From an uncultured Clostridia bacterium (lineage in GTDB: Bacteria; Bacillota; Clostridia; TANB77; CAG-508), in assembly GCA_944388805.1 (NCBI GenBank), contig CALXKE010000006.1, positions 1 through 64,000 of the forward strand: a DNA stretch of 64,000 bases. Direction: 5' to 3'. The stretch's first letter is position 1; every line of letters begins with the position of its first letter. Positions 52,804 to 61,226 of this stretch are shown here, one piece after another. Position numbers and translations under genes: made by a program. The notes under the pieces are model-generated. The model was not told the DNA's origin. It searched no databases and saw nothing but the letters and a program-made list of their open reading frames with translations.

Positions 52804-52941
52804 CACATTTACCCCCTTTCCGCTCTATGTAAGAACTACCTTCATGACAAGAAAGGTTGCCATTATATTACAATATTTTACATCAAAAAACAAGCAAACA
52901 GTAAAATTTTCCTAAAAAGTTTCAAATCTAAATATATAAAC

Positions 52942-52968
52942 CTCCCCATGCAACGCCAACATGGGGAG
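52942..52968 (-). terminator. Terminator of the 87-residue protein gene
   Basis: CTCCCCATG and CATGGGGAG arms directly past the stop at 52974, leading into TTT on the minus strand. Confidence 0.75.
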
Positions 52969-52973
52969 TATAT

Positions 52974-53237
52974 TTATTCAATTCTAAAACAGAAGTTGTC
53001 GTTCTTATCTACATAGTAGATGATAGACGTCCCTTCTATTTTCTGAGGAAAACGAACTATAGATGGAAGTTTTCCTTTTTTGTTCAACTCTGAAATGGGG
53101 ATCTCAAATTGATCCAATTCCCCATTATATTTTACATGTTTCCGTAATTCTCTATCTTCTGCTATACTATAAATAGTACCGGAAGCCCCTAGATAGCAAT
53201 ATGGGTATGGTAACATCTCTTTTATATATTTTAGCAT
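52974..53237 (-). CDS. Small hypothetical protein
   Basis: 87 residues, soluble, begins MLKYIKEMLPYPYCYLG. Not recognised. AGGAGG lies 8 bases before the ATG at 53237; an ATG six codons upstream has no Shine-Dalgarno. It has its own GC-rich terminator. Like the HD-domain gene nearby, it uses somewhat more G and C than the rest of the window. Confidence 0.6.
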   Translation of the reverse strand: MLKYIKEMLPYPYCYLGASGTIYSIAEDRELRKHVKYNGELDQFEIPISELNKKGKLPSIVRFPQKIEGTSIIYYVDKNDNFCFRIE

Positions 53238-53308
53238 AATTAATCCTCCTGTCATTTTATTTGGCGTTGAACAGACATTGGTCTAATGTTATTATACCAT
53301 AAATTATA

Positions 53309-55441
53309 TTAAATCACAAAAACATGGTAAACCAAAGTCGTCAACATACAAAGAACAACACCACAAACCGTTGGAATTAAAAAGCCAATTGCTGTCCATT
53401 TCCAACTACCTGTTTCCTTCTTAATAGTAAGTAAAGTTGTCGCACAAGGAAAATGAAATACAGTAAATAACATGACATTAATCGCTGTTAATATCGTCCA
53501 ACCATTTTGTCTTAAGATTTCCCCTATTGCAAATGTATCTTCCATATTCACTAATGAAGTACCTTGCATATAGCACATAAGGATAATCGGAAGTACAATT
53601 TCATTTGCAGGTATTCCGAATATAAATGCTGTTAAAATATATCCATCTAATCCCATAAGATTTGCCAATGGATCTAAAAAGTTTGCAATCATCGTTAATA
53701 AACTTTGTCCTTGTATGCCAATATTGGCAAATAACCATATAACAAGACCAGCAGGCGCTGCAACTGCAATTGCTCTTCCTAATATAAAGATGGTTCTATC
53801 AAAAATAGACCTAACCAATACTTTTAAAAATTGTGGCTTTCGATAGGGTGGCAATTCTAACACAAAAGAAGACGGCATTCCCTTTAAAATAGTTTTTGAT
53901 AAGATTTTAGATATCACCAATGTCATGATAATCCCTAGTATAATCACAACCATAACAGCGATTGTGGATACAATGGATGCTCCTATTCCCCTTATCGTCC
54001 CTGCTATAAATATTGTCGCAATGGTAATTAAAAATGGAAATCTTCCATTACAAGGAACCAAATTATTGGTTAATATGGCAATTAATCTTTCTCTTGGTGA
54101 ATCAATAATTCTACAACCTGTTACCCCACAACTATTACAACCAAATCCCATGCACATCGTAATCATCTGTTTTCCACTGCAACAAGCCTTTTTAAAAAAG
54201 CCATCCATATTAAAAGCAATCCTTGGCAAATATCCTAGATCCTCTAATATGGTGAACAATGGAAAAAAGATAGCCATAGGTGGTAACATAACCGATATAA
54301 CCCATGTTAAAGTTTGGTATACACCTAAAATTAACATATTGGATAGCCATTCTGGACAATGTATATATGTAGCAAATTCTATCAATTTTTCTTGTATGTT
54401 TCCAAATACACTAAATAAAAATTGAGATGGATAATTAGCTCCTACAATCGTAATCCAAAATATGAGTAGCAAAAATACAATCATAATGGGAATTCCATAT
54501 TTTTTAGAAGTCAATATTTTATCAATTTTTCTATCTCGATTAGCATAATTTTTATTTCTAAATTGACATACCTTTTTCCCTATTTTTTCTGCATCTTTCA
54601 CAATCGTTGATACGATTCTTTCTTTAAATTCTTCTTGATAAATTCCTTCCTCTTCTAATGTCTCTAGAGTCTCTTTTCTGGCTTTATCTATCTCACTATG
54701 ATTGATTAATTGTATATTTAATTGTTTTTCTATTTCTTTTAAAATACGCTCTTCACCATCTAACACTTTTATGCTTATCCATCTAGCTAGTTTTTCTTCG
54801 ATGGAATACTGTTCCATAATGATTTCTTGTACTTGTTCAATTGCTTTTTCTATCTTTTCCTGATATTGTATTTGATATATTTTATGTTTCTCTTCTTTTC
54901 CTTCACAAACAGTTCTCATCACTTTTAATAAATTATTTAATGTCTTTTTCTTTCTAGCAGTAACACCTACAACTGGTACTTTTAATATGTTAGACAATTC
55001 TTCTAGATGAACTTCTATTTTCTTTTTTCTAGCTTCATCTAATAGATTCACACAAACAATTAAATTATCTGTGATTTCGGTTATTTGTAATACAAGATTT
55101 AAATTTCTTTCTAAAGAGGTGGCATCTACTACAACAACAGTTGCATCTGGATTTCCAAAACAAATATAGTTTCTGGCAATCTCTTCTTCTTCAGAATGAG
55201 ACATAATAGAATATGTACCAGGAATATCAACAAGCTTATAGGTTTCTCCTCTATATCCAAAATATCCTGTTGCATTTGCAACTGTTTTACCCGTCCAGTT
55301 ACCAGTATGTTGATTCATTCCTGTTAGATTATTAAATATGGTTGATTTTCCAACATTGGGATTTCCTGCTAATGCGATTGTATAATTACTTTTTCGCTTT
55401 GTTTCCTTTTGCCTGATAGATAACTTTTCTTTTTTACTCAT
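53309..55441 (-). CDS. feoB: Ferrous iron transporter, FeoB
   Basis: 710 residues. The cytosolic G domain has G1 GNPNVGKST (26-34), G3 DIPGTYS and G4 region NLLDEA. A helical GDI-like spacer (about 190-290) and an integral membrane part with Gate motifs follow (CGVTGCRIIDSPRERL, LVPCNGRFPFLITI and the later GIPANEIVLPI). GTP-dependent Fe(II) uptake across the membrane. It follows feoA on the same strand after about 118 bases. Confidence 0.96.
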   Translation of the reverse strand: MSKKEKLSIRQKETKRKSNYTIALAGNPNVGKSTIFNNLTGMNQHTGNWTGKTVANATGYFGYRGETYKLVDIPGTYSIMSHSEEEEIARNYICFGNPDATVVVVDATSLERNLNLVLQITEITDNLIVCVNLLDEARKKKIEVHLEELSNILKVPVVGVTARKKKTLNNLLKVMRTVCEGKEEKHKIYQIQYQEKIEKAIEQVQEIIMEQYSIEEKLARWISIKVLDGEERILKEIEKQLNIQLINHSEIDKARKETLETLEEEGIYQEEFKERIVSTIVKDAEKIGKKVCQFRNKNYANRDRKIDKILTSKKYGIPIMIVFLLLIFWITIVGANYPSQFLFSVFGNIQEKLIEFATYIHCPEWLSNMLILGVYQTLTWVISVMLPPMAIFFPLFTILEDLGYLPRIAFNMDGFFKKACCSGKQMITMCMGFGCNSCGVTGCRIIDSPRERLIAILTNNLVPCNGRFPFLITIATIFIAGTIRGIGASIVSTIAVMVVIILGIIMTLVISKILSKTILKGMPSSFVLELPPYRKPQFLKVLVRSIFDRTIFILGRAIAVAAPAGLVIWLFANIGIQGQSLLTMIANFLDPLANLMGLDGYILTAFIFGIPANEIVLPIILMCYMQGTSLVNMEDTFAIGEILRQNGWTILTAINVMLFTVFHFPCATTLLTIKKETGSWKWTAIGFLIPTVCGVVLCMLTTLVYHVFVI

Positions 55442-55559
55442 ATAATCCTCCTTTTATTTTCTTTTGTGATTTTATAGATATGTATGTCGAACTCTTTGTT
55501 TTTACCGACATCCCATTTTTTATCTATTGTATTGTATATAAATTTTTATTATTTTGTTA

Positions 55560-55787
55560 CTACTTCACCTTTATGTTTTCTGCATCTTCCTTGCGGATAG
55601 CAATTAAACTTCCACGAAATTCAAAAGCTCTCGGATCTCCTGATGGACTTATTAGAACTGGTTTTATACTTGTTCCTTCTATCAATCCTAAATCTAATAA
55701 TCTTCTTTTAATGGTTTCTTCTCCTATAATGTTATTAACAACACCTATTTCGCCCAATTGTAATTCATTCACTGTTTTTTCTTTCAT
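55560..55787 (-). CDS. feoA: Ferrous iron transport accessory protein, FeoA
   Basis: 75 residues, SH3-like FeoA fold, with RLLDLGLIEGTSIKPVLISPSGDPRAFEFRGSLIAIRKEDAENI typical of the family. It is thought to bind FeoB on the cytosolic side. GGAGGTG upstream. No convincing Fur box could be placed in the region before it. Confidence 0.93.
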   Translation of the reverse strand: MKEKTVNELQLGEIGVVNNIIGEETIKRRLLDLGLIEGTSIKPVLISPSGDPRAFEFRGSLIAIRKEDAENIKVK

Positions 55788-56207
55788 TTACATATAGCAC
55801 CTCCATATTATGTTTAATATATAATATTCTTTTTTCGATTTTATGTTCTGGTACATGACTTGTATGCTCGGTCAAAAAATTGACATAAATGCATATTCAT
55901 GGTAAAATAGTTATGTAGGAATTTTTTATTTTAAGAAATATTAACTCTCTTGGTCTTAAGTACTAAGAATTTTTTATTGTATAGGAAACAATATGAAACT
56001 TTAAGTTACTTAGGCTCAAAGAGAAAATAAAAATTTAATATTTTATTTTCAAAAGAAAATCACGTTAACTTAAAATTATTTGATTTTCTTATTTCGTTTT
56101 ATCATCATAATCAATCCATAAAAAACAAGTATAGATAACATTATCTGAAAGTACTGATAATGTACAAGTAACCTTTTAAAATGATTATTGAGAAAGGAGT
56201 TGTTTTT
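55788..56207. other. Divergent gap between feoA and the FUSC-like gene
   Basis: About 420 bases. Contains a strong plus-strand promoter far from any ORF (listed separately) and a partial TTGTATAGG repeat at about 55977-55990. Imperfect inverted segments (about 55952-55975 with 56000-56026) and an AT-only palindrome at 56023-56050 are also present. No ORF is credible. Confidence 0.55.
55880..55908 (+). promoter_or_regulatory. Promoter with overlapping palindrome upstream of the FUSC-like gene
   Basis: TTGACA (55880-55885), 17-base spacer, TAAAAT (55903-55908). GTCAAAAAATTGAC (55871-55884) is an inverted repeat over the -35 box. The transcript would have a leader of nearly 300 bases before the next gene, or be a separate small RNA. 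Confidence 0.6.
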
Positions 56208-57158
56208 GTGACGAAAAAAATTGATTTTGAAAGAATTTTTAAAACCATGAAACGATATCTAAAAAACTTTTTTAAGATATTACCAAATGTTGTTGTTCCA
56301 TTACTCATCATGGTATTTATACAAAATTATTTTGGAGCAAATCATAGTGTGATTGGAATTATTTTAATTTTTGTTTGCATGTTAAAGGTAAATGAATTAA
56401 AGAGTATCAAAACTTATGCACAAATGTCTTTTATGCTCATTGTAATAGCAATACTTGCAAGCATTGCTAGTCTAAACATATATACATCTATTGTTTTAAA
56501 TTTAGTGATTCCATTTATCCTTATTTATCTAACAACTGCAAAACAAAAAGAATCCAACTATTTCTTATATGGATATGAATTTATTATGTTTCAAAGTTAC
56601 CCAATTTCTATATCAGAAATTCCTTTACGTATTGTAGCCATCATTGTAGCATTAGGTATTGGGTATATCTATATGAAAATTTATAACCGAAAAGCAAAAA
56701 TTGATGAAAATATAGTTTCTGATTTTGATCTAGTTGTGTATAATATAAAACATATAAAGAAAGAACTAAATTTTAAAGTTCCTAGAATACGTTTTGCTGT
56801 TCGTACAGCGTTTATTTTATGGATTACTTGTGTGTTCATGGATTTGATAACAGATAGAACGATTAGAAGTTATTGGCTACCTTTAATTACCTATAGTTGT
56901 TTAGAAATTGATAATCAAAAGCAAAAAAGTAAACTACTTGCACAAATTGGTGGCGCTACACTTGGAATTGGTATTTTCATACTTATTTTCCATTGGATTC
57001 CTACACATGCTTTATTGGTTTTCATGGCAATTGCTTTTACAGCTTTATTCTCTGTAGATAATCAATATTTAAAAAAAGCCATTGGAACCATCCTTGGAAT
57101 GAGTTTTGTCATACCATCATTCGGAGAAGTTGGAGCTATTCTGCTAAGATATGTTTAA
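56208..57158 (+). CDS. FUSC/aromatic-acid-exporter-like membrane protein, possibly frameshifted at its end
   Basis: 316 residues to the first stop. About six to eight membrane segments in two clusters separated by a cytosolic stretch (about residues 155-200), with RTAFILWITCVFMDLITDRTIRSYWLPLITYSC typical of FUSC-type proteins. The start is GTG with AAAGGAG nine bases upstream; the ATG at 56181 lies before the Shine-Dalgarno. After the stop, the next frame continues from ATG at 57151 for 30 codons (MFNVMAAIFIIAIFEYLRIV...) to 57243. That extension reads as one more membrane helix with a basic end, so a one-base frameshift near 57150 is likely. Confidence 0.7.
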   Translation: MTKKIDFERIFKTMKRYLKNFFKILPNVVVPLLIMVFIQNYFGANHSVIGIILIFVCMLKVNELKSIKTYAQMSFMLIVIAILASIASLNIYTSIVLNLVIPFILIYLTTAKQKESNYFLYGYEFIMFQSYPISISEIPLRIVAIIVALGIGYIYMKIYNRKAKIDENIVSDFDLVVYNIKHIKKELNFKVPRIRFAVRTAFILWITCVFMDLITDRTIRSYWLPLITYSCLEIDNQKQKSKLLAQIGGATLGIGIFILIFHWIPTHALLVFMAIAFTALFSVDNQYLKKAIGTILGMSFVIPSFGEVGAILLRYV

Positions 57159-57229
57159 TGTAATGGCTGCTATTTTCATCATTGCCATCTTTGAATATTT
57201 AAGAATAGTCGTTAGAAAAATAGAATGTC

Positions 57230-57254
57230 AAATTGCACAGTAATGTGCAATTTA
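57230..57254 (+). terminator. Hairpin after the FUSC-like gene
   Basis: AAATTGCAC and GTGCAATTT arms enclosing AGTAAT, overlapping the TAA of the continued frame (57241-57243). This supports that the gene once ended here and not at 57158. Confidence 0.6.
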
Positions 57255-57313
57255 TTGCGCTTATTTTATTTTTGTGATACACTTCTTTTGTAAAATGTTG
57301 CAAACAGAAACGA

Positions 57314-57370
57314 TCCCAATGGGACAAATGTCGCATCAACAAACGAACTCTATGCGACATGGGACATTTT
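57314..57370. repeat. REP-like GTCGCAT hairpin before asd
   Basis: ATGTCGCAT (57329-57337) and ATGCGACAT (57352-57360), flanked by GGGACA on both sides. Same family as the hairpin at 8629-8658. Confidence 0.6.
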
Positions 57371-57410
57371 TCTGATAAATAGTACATATACTTTTACAGG
57401 AGGAATTTGT

Positions 57411-58403
57411 ATGAAAAATAAATTTAAAGTAGCAATCGTTGGTGCCAGCGGAGTTGTTGGAAGAACTGCCTTAAAGGTGCTAGAGGAAAAAAGTTTTCCA
57501 AATGTTGAGTTTACTTTGTTCTCTTCTAAAAAGTCTGCTGGAAAGAAAATTGAATTTTTAGGTAATAATTATATTCTTCAAGAATTAACTGAAAATTCTT
57601 TTAACAAACCTTTTGATTATGCCATCTTTTGTGCTGGAGGAGCTGTTTCTAAAAAATTTATACCAATCGCTGTAGAACACAACTGTACTTGTATTGATAA
57701 TAGTAGTGTGTATAGAATGGATAAAGATGTTCCTTTGGTTGTTCCAGAAGTTAATATGAAAGAGGCTTTTAAGAATAAAGGAATTATTGCCAATCCAAAC
57801 TGTTCAACGATTCAAGCAGTTGTTCCTTTAAAGCCTTTAGATGATACATACCATATAAAACGAATTGTATATTCTACTTATCAGGCTGTTTCAGGTGCCG
57901 GAAGAGAAGGAATTGAAGATTTAGAAAATGGAATGAATGGATTTGCTCCTAAAAAATTTCCTTATCCTATTTTTAATAACTGCTTACCACAAATTGATGT
58001 ATTTATGGATGACGGATATACCAAAGAAGAACATAAAATGATAGATGAAACAAGAAAAATTTTGAATAGACCTGATTTACCAATTACAGCGACAACCGTT
58101 CGTGTACCTGTTTTGAATTGTCATAGTGAGTCTATTAATATTGAATTTGAAAACGATTTTGATTTATATGATGTAAGACAGTTATTGCAAAATTATCCTG
58201 GTGTTATTGTTGTTGATGACATTGAAAAAAATTACTATCCCATTGCCACAAAGGCAGATGGATATGATGAGGTTTTTGTTGGAAGAATTCGTAGGGATAC
58301 TAGTGTGAAATATGGACTTAATTTATGGGTTGTTGCAGATAACTTAAGAAAAGGTGCTGCAAGTAATGCTATTGAAATTTTAGAGAATATGATGATGGCG
58401 TAA
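57411..58403 (+). CDS. asd: Aspartate-semialdehyde dehydrogenase
   Basis: 330 residues. NADPH-dependent step from aspartyl phosphate to aspartate semialdehyde, the branch to lysine, diaminopimelate, threonine and methionine. N-terminal GASGVVGRTALKVL (11-24), active-site C131 in NPNCSTIQ, and the catalytic His in NCHSESINIE (about 237). RBS CAGGAGG. No lysine riboswitch was seen upstream. Alone on the plus strand. Confidence 0.96.
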   Translation: MKNKFKVAIVGASGVVGRTALKVLEEKSFPNVEFTLFSSKKSAGKKIEFLGNNYILQELTENSFNKPFDYAIFCAGGAVSKKFIPIAVEHNCTCIDNSSVYRMDKDVPLVVPEVNMKEAFKNKGIIANPNCSTIQAVVPLKPLDDTYHIKRIVYSTYQAVSGAGREGIEDLENGMNGFAPKKFPYPIFNNCLPQIDVFMDDGYTKEEHKMIDETRKILNRPDLPITATTVRVPVLNCHSESINIEFENDFDLYDVRQLLQNYPGVIVVDDIEKNYYPIATKADGYDEVFVGRIRRDTSVKYGLNLWVVADNLRKGAASNAIEILENMMMA

Positions 58404-58423
58404 AATTGTTTTTTATAAAAAAT

Positions 58424-58672
58424 GTTACAGTTCATAACTATGTGCACAAGGTGGAAGGTATTCATAAATGATTTATTACTCGGCTCAATACGATATTTAA
58501 GAATTTGTAACATAATTTATTGAGCCTCTTTCACTCAGACCCTCACTACGTGAGTACCGTGAACATCCCTCAATAAATTATATAACAAATTCTAAAACAT
58601 CTCCAATCGCATTCGTAATTAAAATCATTTATGAATACCTTCCACCTTGTTTACATTGGTCTGAACTGTAAC
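58424..58672. repeat. Long inverted-repeat (MITE-like) element, 249 bases
   Basis: Outer arms pair GTTACAGTTC with GAACTGTAAC, then ACAAGGTGGAAGGTATTC and AATCATTTATGAATACC-type segments. The interior contains GAACATCCCTCA and GAGCC..TTTCACTCA, which match the interior of the 20 kb element in reverse orientation. It carries no gene and lies between the convergent asd and glmM genes. Confidence 0.8.
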
Positions 58673-58674
58673 CA

Positions 58675-58715
58675 AAAATAGCTAATAGTCCCTAAGTGGT
58701 AATATTAGCTATTTC
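58675..58715. terminator. Terminator between asd and glmM
   Basis: AAATAGCTAATA and TATTAGCTATTT form a 12-base stem with a GTCCCTAAGTGGTAA loop, A/T-runs on both sides. Confidence 0.8.
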
Positions 58716-58749
58716 TCTTTAAATAATGATTTACTATATTAAATTAATT

Positions 58750-60114
58750 CTATTTCAATTTTTTCTCAATTAAATCTGCAATTTCTTTTGCTCTTTTTGT
58801 TATATATTCTTGGTCTTCTCCCTCAATCATGACTCTTACTAATGGTTCTGTTCCTGATGGTCTAATAACCACTCTTCCATTTCCAGCAAATTCTTTTTCA
58901 ACATCTTCAATTGCTTTTTTAATATGTTCATCTTTTTCATAATCATATTTTTTGTCTGCATTTACTTTTGCATTGACTAATACTTGTGGATATAGTTTAA
59001 TAATACTTGCTAATTCTGATGCCGTTTTATTCTCTTCTAATATGGTTTGAATTAACATTAAAGAAGTTAAGATACCATCTCCTGTAGGATTGTAGTCTAA
59101 CAAAATCACATGTCCTGATTGCTCTCCCCCTAAGTTATATCCTTCTTTTAACATTTCTTCTAATACATATCTATCTCCTACTTTTGTTTGTATTAATTGT
59201 AATCCATTATTTTCAGCATATTTATTTAAACCTAAATTACTCATGATGGTTGCTACAATGGTATCTTTGTTTAATTTACCTTTTTTTCTTAAACTTGAAG
59301 AAATGATTGCTAATAATTTATCTCCATCAATTTCATTTCCTTTTTCATCCACGGCTAAACATCTATCTCCATCACCATCATAGGCAATTCCTAAACTTAA
59401 TTTGTTTTCTACAACAAATTTCTTTAAATTGTCTAAATGTGTAGAACCACAATTTTCATTGATATTAATTCCATCTGGTGTATTATTGATAATTCTATAA
59501 TTGATGCCTAAATCTTTAAATACTTTTTCTGCTACAACTGATGTTGCTCCATTTGCTGTATCAATTCCTACAATAAAGTCATCTCTTAAATGTTTTTCAA
59601 TTGTATCATCAAAATGTTTTCTAAAGAAATATATGTATTCATTCATTAAATCAAAACAATATTCACTAACACCTATTTTTTCGTTTTTAGCTGTTAATTC
59701 TTCTAATTTTCCAGAATCCATGACTTCTTCTATTTCTTCTTCTAAAGAATCTGGTATTTTCATTCCTTTATTACTAAAGAATTTAATTCCATTAAATTCA
59801 AATGTATTATGTGATGCAGATATAACAACACTGGCATCTGCTTTTAATTTTCTTGTTAAATAAGCAACTGCTGGTGTTGGAATCACTCCTAATAGTTTTA
59901 CTTTTGCACCATAACTTAAAAATCCTGCTGTCATAGCACTTTCAATTAGTGTTCCAGAAATACGTGTATCTCTACCAATTAAAATGGTTGGTGTGTGATC
60001 TGTATGTTTAGATAATACATATGCTCCTGCTTTTGCAACCTTGTACACCAATTCTGGTGTTAATTCTGTATTGGCAATTCTTCTAATGCCATCTGTTCCA
60101 AAATATTTTCTCAT
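58750..60114 (-). CDS. glmM: Phosphoglucosamine mutase
   Basis: 454 residues. Converts glucosamine-6-phosphate to glucosamine-1-phosphate for UDP-GlcNAc and peptidoglycan. Begins MRKYFGTDGIRRIAN; the phosphoserine loop is SASHNTFEFNGIK with S101. The metal loop is DGDGDRC and the sugar loop GGEQSGH. The C-terminal RPSGTEPLVRVMIEG binds phosphate. Followed by a terminator and preceded by about 210 AT-rich bases that probably hold its promoter. Confidence 0.97.
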   Translation of the reverse strand: MRKYFGTDGIRRIANTELTPELVYKVAKAGAYVLSKHTDHTPTILIGRDTRISGTLIESAMTAGFLSYGAKVKLLGVIPTPAVAYLTRKLKADASVVISASHNTFEFNGIKFFSNKGMKIPDSLEEEIEEVMDSGKLEELTAKNEKIGVSEYCFDLMNEYIYFFRKHFDDTIEKHLRDDFIVGIDTANGATSVVAEKVFKDLGINYRIINNTPDGININENCGSTHLDNLKKFVVENKLSLGIAYDGDGDRCLAVDEKGNEIDGDKLLAIISSSLRKKGKLNKDTIVATIMSNLGLNKYAENNGLQLIQTKVGDRYVLEEMLKEGYNLGGEQSGHVILLDYNPTGDGILTSLMLIQTILEENKTASELASIIKLYPQVLVNAKVNADKKYDYEKDEHIKKAIEDVEKEFAGNGRVVIRPSGTEPLVRVMIEGEDQEYITKRAKEIADLIEKKLK

Positions 60115-60325
60115 GTTTTAACTTCCTTTCTCATAAAATTAAAATACTTTTTAATTTTATTTTTCTATTTAATTGCTTCATCAATGTATCATAATATCTT
60201 TCGTAATTTATTTCATCTGATATGCTTTCACTTTCATTATATTATACAAATTTCTAAATGTTGCTATGAAAGGATTATACTTGTTTATTATTACATAACA
60301 TGATAATCAATTGAGGTAAATTTGA

Positions 60326-61108
60326 CTATTTCTTAAAATTCATAATAATTTTTTCTTTTAATGTCAATTTAAAATCCAATGGCTCATCTATTTCAATTTT
60401 TTTATTATTTAATACTAACTTAGGATTTTTTGTTGTTAATTCCTCTAATTTTTCCTCTCCAATAATATCTGCAATTTCATCTAAAATTTGTGGTATTTTT
60501 GGATAAATGGTGTTTTGTCTATGTACATCTGAGCCTAAAAAATGTATCATATTATTTTCAAAAAATTTTCTGACAATCATTTGTGCCTTTTCTCCATATT
60601 GTCCTATGGTACTCCCATAATTTGCTTGCATCAATACCCCTTTTTCTATTAAGTCATAGATTAATTCTGGGTCTTTTTGTACAAAACTATATCTTTCTGG
60701 ATGTGCTAATATGGGAACCAATTTGTATTGTAATATATCATAAACTACATCATACAAATTCATTGGTTCTGCATTTAATGGTAATTCAAATAACACATAA
60801 CTTGTATCATTAATGGTTGATGCTTTTCTTTTTTCTAGTAATTCTATAATATTGTCTGTAAAGTATATTTCATTTCCTAAATATAAGTTGGTATTAATAT
60901 TTTTGGTTTTTAAATTTTCTAATATGGCTTTTACCCATACTTCTCTTTCTGGTACATCTGTTTCATAATAGTTCTCCATATAATGCGATGTAGATATCAC
61001 CGCTTCAAATCCTGCTTTTTCTGCTTCTTTTATCAAATTAAATGTTTCTTCTATACTTCTTGAACCATCATCAATATTTGGTAATATATGTGAATGAAAG
61101 TCTATCAT
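60326..61108 (-). CDS. CpsB/CapC-type tyrosine-protein phosphatase (PHP family)
   Basis: 260 residues. Metal-binding motifs of the PHP fold are DFHSHILPNIDDGSR near the N-terminus, STSHYMEN, LAHPERY and GSDVHR. These proteins dephosphorylate the BY-kinase that controls capsule and exopolysaccharide assembly. GGAG lies about ten bases before the ATG at 61108; the longer frame to 61183 is not supported. It is at the downstream end of a polysaccharide cluster (FrhB-like, flippase). Confidence 0.9.
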   Translation of the reverse strand: MIDFHSHILPNIDDGSRSIEETFNLIKEAEKAGFEAVISTSHYMENYYETDVPEREVWVKAILENLKTKNINTNLYLGNEIYFTDNIIELLEKRKASTINDTSYVLFELPLNAEPMNLYDVVYDILQYKLVPILAHPERYSFVQKDPELIYDLIEKGVLMQANYGSTIGQYGEKAQMIVRKFFENNMIHFLGSDVHRQNTIYPKIPQILDEIADIIGEEKLEELTTKNPKLVLNNKKIEIDEPLDFKLTLKEKIIMNFKK

Positions 61109-61226
61109 TTCTCTTTTGCTCCTTTTTTGCTTTTTTGTTTTCTTGCACTTTATTAGTATACCTTTATCTTTTAAATTTTGCAATATTTTTGTCGAATTTT
61201 CAGAAAAAAATAGGACCCTGAAAGTC

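Noticed and set aside
52795..53016. 73-residue plus-strand ORF
   Set aside because: It starts within the template of the micro-ORF leader and crosses a terminator; no ribosome-binding site.
55788..55870. Fur box before feoA
   Set aside because: The region is AT-rich but no 7-1-7 type inverted repeat is convincing by eye.
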